Origin: JAYOEY01 sp038116945
GTDB taxonomy: Bacteria > Pseudomonadota > Alphaproteobacteria > MPNO01 > UBA2964
Direction of reading: 5' to 3'
DNA: 64,000 nucleotides
Assembly (NCBI GenBank): GCA_038116945.1
Contig: JAYOEY010000001.1
Coordinates: 1 to 64,000, forward strand
Shown here piece by piece: positions 41,884 through 52,100 of this stretch. The position numbers were made by a program, and so were the translations under genes. Positions within the stretch are counted from its first letter, which is position 1; each line of letters opens with the position of its first letter. The notes under the pieces were generated by a model. It made no database searches. It was given only the letters and a program-made list of their open reading frames with translations, and was not told the DNA's origin.

Positions 41884-44043
41884 TTACTCGGCGGCTGCCG
41901 CGACGTTTGTTCTGCTCAGGCGACAGCGGAGCCCGCGGGAATCCACCGATCCGGTGACCGGGTCGCACGGTCCTCCATAACGCATGGCGGCGTTGATATT
42001 GACGTCGAAAGCCCCGAAATCGGGGCCGTCGGTTTCGGGATACCACCAGCCCATGCCGGTCCGCAGGATTCCGGGTCCGATATCGTCGGTGACCCTGACC
42101 CGAAGGCGGCAGCGGCCGTCATGACCGGCGGTTTCAACCACGATCCACTCGTCCTGTTCGACGCCGTACGCGGCGGCTGTTTCCGGGTGCAGCTGTACCC
42201 AGGGATCGTTCGAGACCTTGCGCGCCCAGCCCTGATCGCGAAAGCGCGAATGATGGTAGGTCTTCTCGCGTGCGCCGGTCAGCAGGATCAGCGGATAGGC
42301 AATTCTCGTATCTTCATCGGCCGAATCCGCACTCGGCGGCACGTAGTCGGGCAGGGGGTCGAGGCCGAGCTCGGCGAGGCGCTCGGAGTAAAGCTCAACC
42401 TTTCCGGTTTTCGTTTTAAAGCCGGCCGGTTCGAAATTGCCGAGCCGGTACGGGAAGCTCGCATAGCCGGTTTCAAGCAGCTCTTCCATTCCGATAGGAC
42501 CGTCGCCCAGCAGGAACTCGTTGAAGGCGCGCTTGTTCGCCCACGGGAAAAACCGGCGCGCCTCCCCGATGCCTTTGGCGTCGAGCCGCTCGATAATACC
42601 CAGCGCGATGTCGAAATCGCTGCGCGCCTCGCCCATCGGCGGGTGGGCGGGTTGGATGACGCTGAGGCAAGGGGCGTTGGCTTCGAGCGACACTTCCTCG
42701 TCTTCCAGTCCTGTCGTTTTGGGCAGGACGAGATCGGCCAGGGCGGCCGTCGGGTTCATCATGTGCGTCCCGACCGCGAGGAAATCGAGCGACTTGAGCG
42801 CCTCGACCGTGCGGCGCGTGTCGGGATAGGTAATGACGATATTGACGCCGGTGACGAACATCGCCCGGACGGGATAGGGCTTACCGGTCAGCACGGCTTC
42901 GATCACGCCCGGATTGTTGCAGGCGGTCTGCCAGCCCTCGGGACCGGCCCAGAGCGGGTACTCGTCCGCGCCGATGGTCTGCCGTTCGATGTCGAGCGGC
43001 AGACGGAATTCCGGCTTGTGCAGGACCTCGATGTAGTTGGTGAACCCCGGGGGACGTTTGCCGCGCCGGTTGCCGCCCTTCCGGTCCAGATTGCCGCTGA
43101 TCGCGACGAGTGCGTGAAACGCGCGGAAGGTCTGTACGCCCGCGCTGAACGCGTCGATTCCGTGACCGGAAACGAAACAGGATGGCCCATCGGCATACCA
43201 TTCCGCGGCGCGTTCCAGATCTGCCGCAGCGACGCCGGTGAGCGCCTCGACACGCTCCGGCGTAAAGGATGACGCGCGTTCGCGCAGCGCGTCGAAGCCG
43301 TGACACCATTTCTCGACGAAATCGGCGTCGTACCTTCCGTTCTCGATCAGCCATCGGACGAGCCCGAGCCCGATAGCTGCATCTGTGCCCGGTTTCGGCT
43401 GCAGCCAGAGGTCGGCGAGACGGCCCGTCTGCGTCCGGGCGGGATCGACGACGATAATCCTGGCGCCTTTTTTCTTTGCCCTTTTCAGCGCCAGCCATTG
43501 CGACGGGTCGGCGGCGGCCGGGTTGCGGCCGACGACGATCGCGCATCTGGCGTTGTCTATGTCCTCGCCGTTGCCGATGGCGAGACCGGTGATCCGGTCC
43601 GACAATCCACGGCACCCGCCGCACATGTCCTGGTTCATCATCCAGTTGGGCGAGCCCAGCGCCCGCATCAGCAGGGCCAGCGATACGCCCCGGCTGAAAT
43701 GCGCGTTGCTGACCGCGCCGCACAGCGCGAGCGGGCCGTACTTTTCGCGTATCTCAAGAAACCGGCCGGTCATTTCGTCCAGCGCATCGTCCCAGGAAAT
43801 CCTTTCCCACCTGCCGCTGCCGCGTTCGTCGATGCGACGCTGCGGATAGAGAATCCGGTCTTCGTGATAAGTCAGTTCGGGCAGGCCGCGCATGCCCTTG
43901 ACGCAGAATGCGCCGAGCGATGCAGGATGGTCTGGGTTCGGAACGATCTTCGAGACCCGTCCGTTCTCGACGGTTGCGAACGCGCCGCAATGGGTGCTGC
44001 ATTCCCAGCAGGTCGTCGGAATGACCGATTTGCTTTCCGTCAT
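41884..44043 (-). CDS. Molybdopterin oxidoreductase with N-terminal [4Fe-4S] cluster
   Basis: From ATG 44043 the protein is 719 residues. C12, C15, C19 and C47 (TTCWECSTHCG ... FCVKGM) bind the [4Fe-4S] cluster. MNQDMCGGCRG around residue 141-146 probably supplies the Mo ligand cysteine, and molybdopterin-binding segments include NPAAADPSQW and IVVDPARTQT. It has no twin-arginine signal, so it is probably cytoplasmic. The substrate is unknown; families nearby include polysulfide/thiosulfate reductase-like and acetylene-hydratase-like enzymes. A start 8 codons earlier (44067) is possible. Confidence 0.85.
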   Translation of the reverse strand: MTESKSVIPTTCWECSTHCGAFATVENGRVSKIVPNPDHPASLGAFCVKGMRGLPELTYHEDRILYPQRRIDERGSGRWERISWDDALDEMTGRFLEIREKYGPLALCGAVSNAHFSRGVSLALLMRALGSPNWMMNQDMCGGCRGLSDRITGLAIGNGEDIDNARCAIVVGRNPAAADPSQWLALKRAKKKGARIIVVDPARTQTGRLADLWLQPKPGTDAAIGLGLVRWLIENGRYDADFVEKWCHGFDALRERASSFTPERVEALTGVAAADLERAAEWYADGPSCFVSGHGIDAFSAGVQTFRAFHALVAISGNLDRKGGNRRGKRPPGFTNYIEVLHKPEFRLPLDIERQTIGADEYPLWAGPEGWQTACNNPGVIEAVLTGKPYPVRAMFVTGVNIVITYPDTRRTVEALKSLDFLAVGTHMMNPTAALADLVLPKTTGLEDEEVSLEANAPCLSVIQPAHPPMGEARSDFDIALGIIERLDAKGIGEARRFFPWANKRAFNEFLLGDGPIGMEELLETGYASFPYRLGNFEPAGFKTKTGKVELYSERLAELGLDPLPDYVPPSADSADEDTRIAYPLILLTGAREKTYHHSRFRDQGWARKVSNDPWVQLHPETAAAYGVEQDEWIVVETAGHDGRCRLRVRVTDDIGPGILRTGMGWWYPETDGPDFGAFDVNINAAMRYGGPCDPVTGSVDSRGLRCRLSRTNVAAAAE

Positions 44044-44114
44044 ATTCGGATGATACTCCAGCCGCATCCAGTCCGCATTAATTGAGTTGGTTCCGCGCGC
44101 AGGGAGGAAATTCG

Positions 44115-44963
44115 ATGAAACTGGTCCGATACGGGGAAAAAGGCGGCGAAAGGCCGGGGCTGATCGACGGTAAAGGCCTTCTGCGCGACCTGTCGGAAGA
44201 AATCGCGGACATCACGCCGGAAGCGTTGTCGCCAGCCGCTCTCGAACGGCTGCGCGCGCTCGATCCCGCGGCGCTGCCGGCGGTCGACGGCAAGCCCAGG
44301 CTCGGCGTCCCCGTCGCGGGCATCCCCAAGATCATGGCGGTCGGCCAGAACTATCTGACGCATATTCGCGAGATGGGATACACGCCGCCGAGCGAGCCCG
44401 TGCTGTTCAACAAGGCGATCAGTTCTCTGACCGGCCCCTACGATCCGATCATCAAGCCGAAGACCTCGACCGAACTCGATTACGAGGTCGAGCTTGCCTG
44501 CGTCATCGGACGGCGGGCGCTCAACGTTTCGGTCGAGGAAGCGCTCGATTACGTCGCGGGATACGCGCTGATGAACGATGGGTCGGAGCGCCACTATCAG
44601 CGGAGCCGCGAGGGCGGGACGACCAAGGGCAAGAGCGCCGATACGCTGGGACCGCTTGGGCCGTGGCTGGTGACATCGGACGAGGTCGGCGATCCGCAGA
44701 CCTTGCGCATCTGGACGAAGATCAACGGGGAGCTGCGTCAGGACGGTCATACGTCGGACATGGTGTTCACCATGGCGCAGATCGTTTCCTATATCAGCGA
44801 GTTCATGTCGCTCAATCCGGGCGATGTGGTGACGACCGGTTCACCGCACGGCGTCGCCGCCGGGTTCGATCCGCCCAGATGGCTTCAGCCTGGCGATATC
44901 GTCGAGATGGGCATCGACGGGCTGGGCGAACAGCGCCACGAGGTGGTCGCGTATCCGGGGTAG
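44115..44963 (+). CDS. Fumarylacetoacetate hydrolase-family protein
   Basis: The 282-residue protein has MAVGQNYLTHIREMG, PVLFNKAISSLTGPYDPI, a metal site in ELDYEVELACVIG and VTTGSPHGVA, typical of FAH-family hydrolases that cut C-C bonds of dioxo acids (for example 2,4-diketo-3-deoxy-L-fuconate hydrolase) or ureidoglycolate lyase-like enzymes. ATG 44115 follows AGGGAGGAA; the frame open to 44082 is less likely. It diverges from the molybdopterin oxidoreductase gene. Confidence 0.85.
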   Translation: MKLVRYGEKGGERPGLIDGKGLLRDLSEEIADITPEALSPAALERLRALDPAALPAVDGKPRLGVPVAGIPKIMAVGQNYLTHIREMGYTPPSEPVLFNKAISSLTGPYDPIIKPKTSTELDYEVELACVIGRRALNVSVEEALDYVAGYALMNDGSERHYQRSREGGTTKGKSADTLGPLGPWLVTSDEVGDPQTLRIWTKINGELRQDGHTSDMVFTMAQIVSYISEFMSLNPGDVVTTGSPHGVAAGFDPPRWLQPGDIVEMGIDGLGEQRHEVVAYPG

Positions 44964-45000
44964 AATTCCCCATCAGAGCCCGCGACAGCGGGGCGATCTC

Positions 45001-45471
45001 TCACCCCGCGATTTCGAAGATCGCCTCGATCTCCATGCAGAAGCCGCGCGGCAGTTCCGCCATGCCGACTGCGCTGCGGGCGTGCTGGCCGATCTCGGGC
45101 CCGAACAGTTCGTAGTATAGGTTCGATGCGCCGTCGATCACGGCGAACTGCCGGTCGAAACCGGGCGCCGAATTCACCATGCCGAAGACCTTTACGACGC
45201 GGGTGATGCCGTCGAGCGATCCGATCTGCGCCTTGACCGAGGTCAGGATGGTCAGCGCCGTTGCCTCCGCGGACCGGACGGCCTCTGCTTCGGAAACGTC
45301 GCCGCCGACCTTGCCATGGACCGGGACGCCCCAATCCTCCGGCGGCGGATGGCCCGAGCAGAACAGCAGATTGCCCGTTCTGACGCAGCCGGTGCGATTG
45401 CTGTTGGGGTAGACGAACGCCTGCGGCAGGGAGTGCCCCATGGCGGTGAGCTTTTCTTCGATCCTGTCCAT
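45001..45471 (-). CDS. RidA-like (YjgF) protein, second
   Basis: The 156-residue product (MDRIEEKLTAMGHSLPQ) has LLFCSGHPPPEDWGVPVHGKVGGDVS, LDGITRVVKVFGMVNSAPGF and GKSAVGMAELPRGFCMEIEAIFEI-like C-terminus (ARSAVGMAELPRGFCMEIEA). This longer Rid subgroup is common near FAH and CoA-transferase genes. The exact reaction is unknown. It converges with the FAH-family gene across 37 nt. Confidence 0.83.
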   Translation of the reverse strand: MDRIEEKLTAMGHSLPQAFVYPNSNRTGCVRTGNLLFCSGHPPPEDWGVPVHGKVGGDVSEAEAVRSAEATALTILTSVKAQIGSLDGITRVVKVFGMVNSAPGFDRQFAVIDGASNLYYELFGPEIGQHARSAVGMAELPRGFCMEIEAIFEIAG

Positions 45472-45573
45472 GCGGGGAGCGTGCGGCTCGCGTGGAACCG
45501 TGTCAAGCGCGGGAGACTTTCGCGAACCGCTCTCCTGTCGTATGAGAACCAGGACGCAATTCAGGAGACAGAA

Positions 45574-46800
45574 ATGGCCGACAGTAACGGGCCGCTTTCC
45601 GGCATCACGGTACTCGATCTCACGCGCATTCTCGCCGGACCTTACAGCACCCAGATCCTCGGCGATCTCGGCGCCGACATCATCAAGATCGAACGGCCCG
45701 GCAGCGGCGACGACACGCGCCGGTTCGGTCCGCCCTTTCTCAAGGACGACGACGGCAACGACACGATCGAAAGCGCCTATTTCATGGGCGCCAACCGCAA
45801 CAAACGTTCGGTCGCCATCGATATCTCAAAGCCCGAGGGCCAGGAGATCATCCGCCGTATCGCCGCGAAATCCGATGTGCTGGTCGAAAATTTCAAGCGC
45901 GGCAACCTCACGCGCTACGGTCTGGGATACGACGACCTGAAGGAGACGGTGCCCGGGCTCGTCTATTGCTCGATTACCGGCTTTGGCCAGACCGGTCCCT
46001 ATGCCGACCGTCCCGGCTACGATCCGCTGATTCAGGCGATGGGCGGGATCATGAGCGTGACCGGAGAACCGGACGGCGAGCCGATGAAGGCGGGCGTGCC
46101 GATCGCCGACATCATGGCAGGCATGTATGCGACGGTGGCCATCTGCGCCGCGCTGCGCTCGCGCGAGGTGACGGGCAAGGGGCAGTATATCGATATCGGC
46201 ATGCTCGATACGCAGGCGGCGTGGCTGTCGATCCAGGCGATGAACTATCTGATCGGAGGGGAGAACCCGCCCCGGCTCGGCAACGGGCATCCGAACATCG
46301 TGCCGTACCAGGTTTTCCAGACCGAAGACGGCCACATCATGCTGACCATCGGCAACGACACGCAATTCCAGCGCTTCTGCGAATTCGCCGGCTGTCCGGA
46401 ACTGGCGGCCGATGAGCGGTTCGCGACCAACGGCAAGCGGGTCGGGAACCGCGATGCGCTGATCGAACGGATGAAGCCGGTTCTCGCCTCGAAGCCGTCT
46501 TCCTACTGGCTTGAGAATCTGGAACGGCTCACCATCGGCTGCGGACCGATCAACAGGGTCGACCAGCTGTTCGACGATCCCCATGTCATCGACCGCGGCA
46601 TGAAGATCGAAATGCCGCATGCGGCGGTGGGGGGACGCAGCGTCCCGCTGGTGGCCAACCCCATGCGGTTCTCCGAAACGCAGGTGTCCTATCGCCATGC
46701 ACCGCCGGTGCTGGGCGCGGATACGGATGACGTCCTGGCGGAGATTCTCGGGATGGATGAGGGCGAGCGGGCGAAGCTGCGCGACAGCGGAATCATCTAG
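45574..46800 (+). CDS. CaiB/BaiF-type (family III) CoA-transferase
   Basis: The 408-residue enzyme transfers CoA between organic acids. It opens ITVLDLTRILAGPYSTQILGDLGADIIKIERP, has KRSVAIDISKPEGQEII and SITGFGQTGPYADRPGYDPLIQAMGG, and the catalytic Asp lies in the PIADIMAGMYAT segment. ATG 45574 follows CAGGAGA; the frame open to 45316 runs antisense to RidA and is not the start. The stop overlaps the MFS gene stop by 4 nt. The CoA partner acid is not identified. Confidence 0.92.
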   Translation: MADSNGPLSGITVLDLTRILAGPYSTQILGDLGADIIKIERPGSGDDTRRFGPPFLKDDDGNDTIESAYFMGANRNKRSVAIDISKPEGQEIIRRIAAKSDVLVENFKRGNLTRYGLGYDDLKETVPGLVYCSITGFGQTGPYADRPGYDPLIQAMGGIMSVTGEPDGEPMKAGVPIADIMAGMYATVAICAALRSREVTGKGQYIDIGMLDTQAAWLSIQAMNYLIGGENPPRLGNGHPNIVPYQVFQTEDGHIMLTIGNDTQFQRFCEFAGCPELAADERFATNGKRVGNRDALIERMKPVLASKPSSYWLENLERLTIGCGPINRVDQLFDDPHVIDRGMKIEMPHAAVGGRSVPLVANPMRFSETQVSYRHAPPVLGADTDDVLAEILGMDEGERAKLRDSGII

Positions 46801-48020
46801 CCGGCGACGGGATTGCCCCGTCGTGCGATGACGAACGGCACGCTTCCGACGATCACGCTGATGCCGGTGGCTATGGAAATGACGGCGATCAGGGGTGCGG
46901 GCGTGCCGTCGGCAAGAAAACCGTAGATCTGGGTAAACATCGCCGCCCCCAGCATCTGGCAGAAAACGCCGATACCCGAAGCGGTCCCTGCAAGCGGTCC
47001 CGCAAGGCGGATCGCGCCAGCCTGCGTGTTTGGCAGCGCCAGCCCCTGCGACAGGGTTACCAGGAAACCGGGAATGAAGATCGAAAGCGGGCTGACATGC
47101 CCGGACAGGGTCAGGGCGGCGAAGCCTGCAATCGTAACGCCGAGAAGGAGGCTTCCGGCAAGCACCATCGTTTCTATGGCAACACGTCCGCTCAACCGGC
47201 TCGACGCCAGATTGCCGAGCCAGTAACCCGCCGGGAAGAGAATGAAGTAGAGCCCGTACTCCGAGGCCGGACGCCCAAGGTACTCCCGCATCAGAAGCGA
47301 CGAACCCGTCGCCATGGTGAAAAAGACCCCCGAACAGAAACCCGACTGCAGCACCAGGGCGGTAAATCGGAAGTCGCTCAACAGTTTCACGTAGCCGGCG
47401 AGCAGGGTGTGCGACCGGCTCTGTTCGTCGCGGGCGGGCCGTGTCTCATACAGTACGAAATAACTCAGGATGCCGACTACTGCGCCCATGATCCCGGCGA
47501 ACAGCTGAACGCTTCGCCAGCCCAGAGTATCGACCAGAATGCCGCCGATCGGCGGCGCGATCAGCGGGCCGAGGGAGTAGGCCATCAAGAGATAGGCAAT
47601 GACCTTGACCAGCCGGTCAGTGCCGTAGACGTCGCGGGCGATGGTTCTGGCGAGCGACAGGCCGCAGGCGCCGCCAGCCGCCTGAATCAGTCTACCGGCC
47701 AGCAGCATCCAGATATTGTCGGCCGCTGCCGCGATGGCGCAGCCGCAAACGAACAGGATCACGCTGCCGAGCAGAACGGGTCGCCGGCCGTAACGGTCCG
47801 ACAGCGAGCCGTATACGAGCGTCAGGAACGCCATGACGAACAGCGGGACGCTGGCGGTGAGCTGGACAAGGGCGTCGTCGACCCCGAAAGCCTGTTTCAC
47901 GGCCGGGAGCGCGGGAAAGAAAAAATGCAGGGAAAGCGGCCCCAGCGTCGTAATGAGCGCCAGAACCGTCACGAACAGCCGGGTCGGCCGGTTCGCGGGT
48001 TCTTCGGAACTTTCGGTCAA
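46797..48020 (-). CDS. MFS transporter, Bcr/CflA drug-exporter type
   Basis: The 407-residue protein has about 12 membrane segments. LSLHFFFPALPAVKQAFGVDDALVQLTASVPLF and YGSLSDRYGRRPVLLGSV (motif A) and LARTIARDVYGTDR are characteristic of the Bcr/CflA group of proton-driven exporters. It overlaps the hydroxyacid dehydrogenase gene by 4 nt. Export of an aromatic intermediate or a sugar/drug is possible; nothing fixes the substrate. Confidence 0.88.
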   Translation of the reverse strand: MTESSEEPANRPTRLFVTVLALITTLGPLSLHFFFPALPAVKQAFGVDDALVQLTASVPLFVMAFLTLVYGSLSDRYGRRPVLLGSVILFVCGCAIAAAADNIWMLLAGRLIQAAGGACGLSLARTIARDVYGTDRLVKVIAYLLMAYSLGPLIAPPIGGILVDTLGWRSVQLFAGIMGAVVGILSYFVLYETRPARDEQSRSHTLLAGYVKLLSDFRFTALVLQSGFCSGVFFTMATGSSLLMREYLGRPASEYGLYFILFPAGYWLGNLASSRLSGRVAIETMVLAGSLLLGVTIAGFAALTLSGHVSPLSIFIPGFLVTLSQGLALPNTQAGAIRLAGPLAGTASGIGVFCQMLGAAMFTQIYGFLADGTPAPLIAVISIATGISVIVGSVPFVIARRGNPVAG

Positions 48021-48946
48021 TATCCGCGATCCCTGTCGACCGGCATGTTCAACGGTTCGCCGGCCCGGAATCGTCGGATGTTCTCCACGGCGTGCGGGAT
48101 GATCTGGTCGGCGCGCGGACGGCGCGCGGAATGCGGCAGAACGGTAATGCGCGGGTGGGTCCAGAAGGGGTGTTCGGCGGGCAGGGGCTCGGTCCGGAAG
48201 ACGTCAAGCGTCGCCGAATGAAGATGGCCGCTGTCGAGCGCCGCGATCAGATCGTCGTCCACGATGGCTTCTCCGCGGCCGAGATTGACGATGCACGCGC
48301 CCTGCGGAAGCATCGCGATGGTTTCGCGGTTAAGGATGTCAGTCGTTTCTCCGGTTACCGCAAGCAGGTTTATCAGGATGTCGGTCCGGGCCAGAAAATC
48401 CGGAAGCCGGTCGTTCCCGAAATAGCTTTCGATCCCGTCTTCCCGCTTTTCGGTCCGGCTCCATCCCGCTGTCGGGAAGCCCTGATCCCGGATTCGCCTT
48501 GCTGCCGGGAGGCCGATGACGCCCATGCCCATGACGCCGACCCGGCGCTCCCCGGCCGGAACGACGCCGGGATTGATCCAGTCGCCGTTTGCCTGTGCCG
48601 CGATGAAGTCGGGCATGTAGCGGTGATGGCGAAGAACGTGCAGCAGCGCGTATTCCTCGATCATGCGGTTGCCGTCAGGCTCCTGGGCGCGACAGATCGG
48701 CACGCGATCGGGAAGGTCCGGGTCGGCGAGCACGTCATCGACGCCGGCGCGAAGCGCGACGACGAGCTTCAGATTGTCCAGACCATCGAAAATTTTCTGT
48801 CGCGGAGGCCCGACCAGAACGATTTCGATGTCGAGCGGATCGCCGGTTTCGGGCCAGCAGCGCACATCTTCCCCGGGAAACGCGGCGACGAGAGCTTCCC
48901 GCCACGGCGCCATGGGGCCGATTGTCGATGCGATAAGGAAGGACAT
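48017..48946 (-). CDS. D-isomer 2-hydroxyacid dehydrogenase, GhrA type
   Basis: The 309-residue protein has VGVMGMGVIGLPAARRI for NAD(P) binding, then NLGRGEAIVDDD (catalytic Arg), LDVFRTEPLPAEHPFW (Glu) and LPHSARR (His). The N-terminal domain resembles glyoxylate/hydroxypyruvate reductase A. It would reduce glyoxylate or hydroxypyruvate, or a related 2-oxo acid. It is co-transcribed with the MFS gene. Confidence 0.88.
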   Translation of the reverse strand: MSFLIASTIGPMAPWREALVAAFPGEDVRCWPETGDPLDIEIVLVGPPRQKIFDGLDNLKLVVALRAGVDDVLADPDLPDRVPICRAQEPDGNRMIEEYALLHVLRHHRYMPDFIAAQANGDWINPGVVPAGERRVGVMGMGVIGLPAARRIRDQGFPTAGWSRTEKREDGIESYFGNDRLPDFLARTDILINLLAVTGETTDILNRETIAMLPQGACIVNLGRGEAIVDDDLIAALDSGHLHSATLDVFRTEPLPAEHPFWTHPRITVLPHSARRPRADQIIPHAVENIRRFRAGEPLNMPVDRDRGY

Positions 48947-49052
48947 GACCGGCTTATATCACGAAGTCCTCCGATTCCCGCATATCCGATGTCCGGATTG
49001 CCGGACGCCGGCTTCAAAGGAATCATGGCTCCTGACGCCGAATTCCCCTATC

Positions 49053-49080
49053 TTAACCGCGTGTTAACCATTGGTTAACC
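49053..49080 (+). promoter_or_regulatory. Triple TTAA array resembling CtrA boxes
   Basis: TTAA at 49053-49056, 49064-49067 and 49075-49078 are spaced at exactly 11 nt, so each neighbour pair is TTAA-N7-TTAA, the consensus bound by the cell-cycle regulator CtrA; the last two are followed by CC as in TTAACC. The array ends 21 nt before the start codon of the hybrid kinase gene. Binding is inferred. Two GANTC sites (48973-48977, 49020-49024) lie nearby. Confidence 0.7.
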
Positions 49081-49101
49081 ATTCGGGGCAAACTCTCCGA
49101 A

Positions 49102-52100
49102 ATGCTGACCGGAAGAAAGAAGGGGAGGTCAGGTCTGGAAGTTCGACAAAGATCGATGCGGTCTGAGTTTTCGCGGTTTGGTAACGGCATTCACGGCCGG
49201 CTCCTGCTCGGCGTTGCGATCCTGCTCGCCGAAATGGTTTGTTTCGCGGTTGTCGTTGCGATCGATCACGACGGTTCCCTTGCCCGGATGGCCGGCATGC
49301 ATCCGTTCCTGATTCTCGGCGCTCTTGTTGTCGTCGCGGCTGGCGTCTTCCTGATGGCCCGGATCCTGATCTTGTGGCGCACAAACGTCCACCTGCGGGC
49401 GCTGGCGGAAGAACGCGTCGGGATCATCGATTCCCTCATTGAGAGCGAAAGCCATCTTCAAAGCCTGACAGATATTTCTCCGGTCGGAATTCTTTTTATC
49501 GACGTAGACGGAATTTGCCTGTACGCAAACCGGCGCGCCGAGCTGATTGCCGGACGCTCTGCTGCGACAATTGCGTCGCAGGTCTGGTTGACCTTGCTGC
49601 ATCCTGAGGACAGAGACCGGGTTGCAACCGTTTGGGAGAAAACGGGGAGCACCGCGGCGCCGGTCCTGTTCGAAGCGCGCGTGGCCGCGGATGGCAGGAC
49701 AGCGACCTGGATCCTCGGGCAGGCAGTTGCACAGCGGGAAGAACACGGGGATGTCGTCGGATATGTTCTGACGATTACCGATATCACCGAACGAAAGAAC
49801 ATGGAGGAAGTGCTCGCCGAGCGAGATGCCCGCTTCCGCGCCTCGGAACGGATCGCCCGGATCGGACACTGGGAACGCAGCTACGTCACCAATCAGGTCT
49901 ACTGGTCGGATCAGGTCTACGAAATCTACGGCCTGGATCCCGCGACCTATGTCCCCGATTTCGACGACATCTACGGCCGGATGCATCCCGACGACCGTGA
50001 GCGCGTTCGCTCGGCGGCGAGCAAGATATGGGACGGCGGCAACCGTTACGATGTGGAGCATCGCATTGTCTTGCCGGACGGCGAACCGCGATGGGTTCAC
50101 GTCCAGTCCGAACTGATCCGCGACGAGGCAGACAATCCGCTCATGTTCCGGGGGACCATTCAGGATATTCACGAATTCCGTGAAACCCGCATGGCGCTAA
50201 GACAGAGCGAGGAAAGGTTTTCGCTGGCGTTCGAGGCCAGCGGGTCGGGATTTGCAATCAGCGACCTGCAGGGGCGGTATGTTCGGGTCAATCCCGCGTT
50301 CTGCGACTTGCTCGGCTATCGCATGGAAGAACTTCTCAGGCTCGGCCGGGACGATGTCACCCATCCCGAAGAACTTGAAATCAGCCAGCGCCGCACGGAA
50401 ATGCTCGTTTCCGGCAGCGCAAACGCTGTTTCGCGGGAAAAAAGATATGTCCGCAAGGACGGCGGGATCATCTGGGCAGTGACGACGACGGTTGCCATGG
50501 CGGATCCGCAGGATGGCGGGACCTATCTGATCTCCAATATTCAGGATGTAACCGAACGGCGTCAGGCCCTCGACGCGCTCCGGATGAGCGAGGAACGCTT
50601 TCGAAGCGCTTTCGAGGCGAGCGGGACCGGGGTGACGATTACCGACAGGCGCGGGCGGTATCTGCGCGTTAACCCGGCCTTCTGCCGGCTCCTGCGCTAT
50701 GAGGAAGCCGAGCTGTTAAAACTTTGCAGAAAAGACGTCGCTGTCGCCGAGGACATCCCGAACATTGAATCCGTTTACGAGGAACTGTTTGGCCGGAAAA
50801 CCGAATTTCATTCCCGGGAAAGCCGGTACGTCCGAAAGGATGGATCCGTGCTGTGGGGGATCGTCACCTCCGTGCTTGTCGATCCCGCGGACGGGAGCGA
50901 CCCGTATCTGATCAACAATCTCCAGGACATTACCGAGCGCAAGGAGGTTGAAGAGGCGCTCGCGCAAAATCAGGAAAGACTGATCCGTGCGCAGCGGATT
51001 GCGGAGCTGGGGGACTGGGAACGCGATGTGAAAACCGATCTTGTTACCTGGTCGCCGCAGACGCCGCGGATGCTCGGACTGGAGAATGCGGAAGCCGGTG
51101 TTTCGTTCGAACGGTTTCTTGAGGTCGTTCATCCGGAAGATCGTGAAATCCTGACTTCCAGGACGCACCGGCAACATTCGGGAGAAGACAAGTCTACCTG
51201 GGAATATCGGATCATTCGCGCCGATACCGGTGAAATTCGCTACGTTCGTTCGGAGGCGGAAGTCGACCGGGACGCGGACGGTCGTCCTCTCAAAATCGCC
51301 GGTACCCTGCAGGATGTCACACGGCTTCGCCGGACGGAGACCGCCTTCAGGGAAAGCGAAGCGCGATACAGGGGTGTTTTCAACGCCGGCGCGATCGGCA
51401 TCGTGGTTACCACCCGGAAGCTGGGGATCGTCGAGGTCAATAAGGCTTTTGAAGATTTCGTTGGCTACCCGCAAAAGGATATTCTGTCGAAAACCCCTCT
51501 CGATTTCGTCCACGATCAGGAACGCGAAGAAATCATCAAGAACCGCGACAGGCTTTACGCCCGCACGGTTGATCGCATTTATTCCGAGCGCAGGTTTATC
51601 CACCGCGACGGAAATGTTCGCTGGGCCAATCTCGGTGTATCCGTCCTGGAAACCAGCGGAGACGATCCGGTTTCGATTATCGCCGTTCAGGACATCACCG
51701 ACCGAAAGAAAGCGGATGAGGCGCTGTTGCGTACGTCGAAGATGCTCGACCTGGTGCGCGAAGTTGCGCTTGCCTCCAACCGGGCGGCCAGCGCGGACGA
51801 GTTGATCCGGTTCTGCCTGAAACGTATCTGCGAATTTCTGGGATGGCCGGTCGGGCACGCTTTCCTGATCAAGGAAAAACAAAAGGACAGCGTCATAGAA
51901 TATTCGCCGCTCTGGTATCTGGCGGATGAAGAAAAGTACGCGCCGTTCGTTGAGTTGAGCGAGAGCGTGAATATCCGGCGCGGCGTTCAGCTGCCCGGCG
52001 AGGTCTTTGAGAAGGAAGCTGTCGTCTGGCGGGAAAAAATTCCGAGACGCGAACATGGCAATGGCTCAAGAGGACGGGCTGTTCGCCAGGTGGGGCTGAA

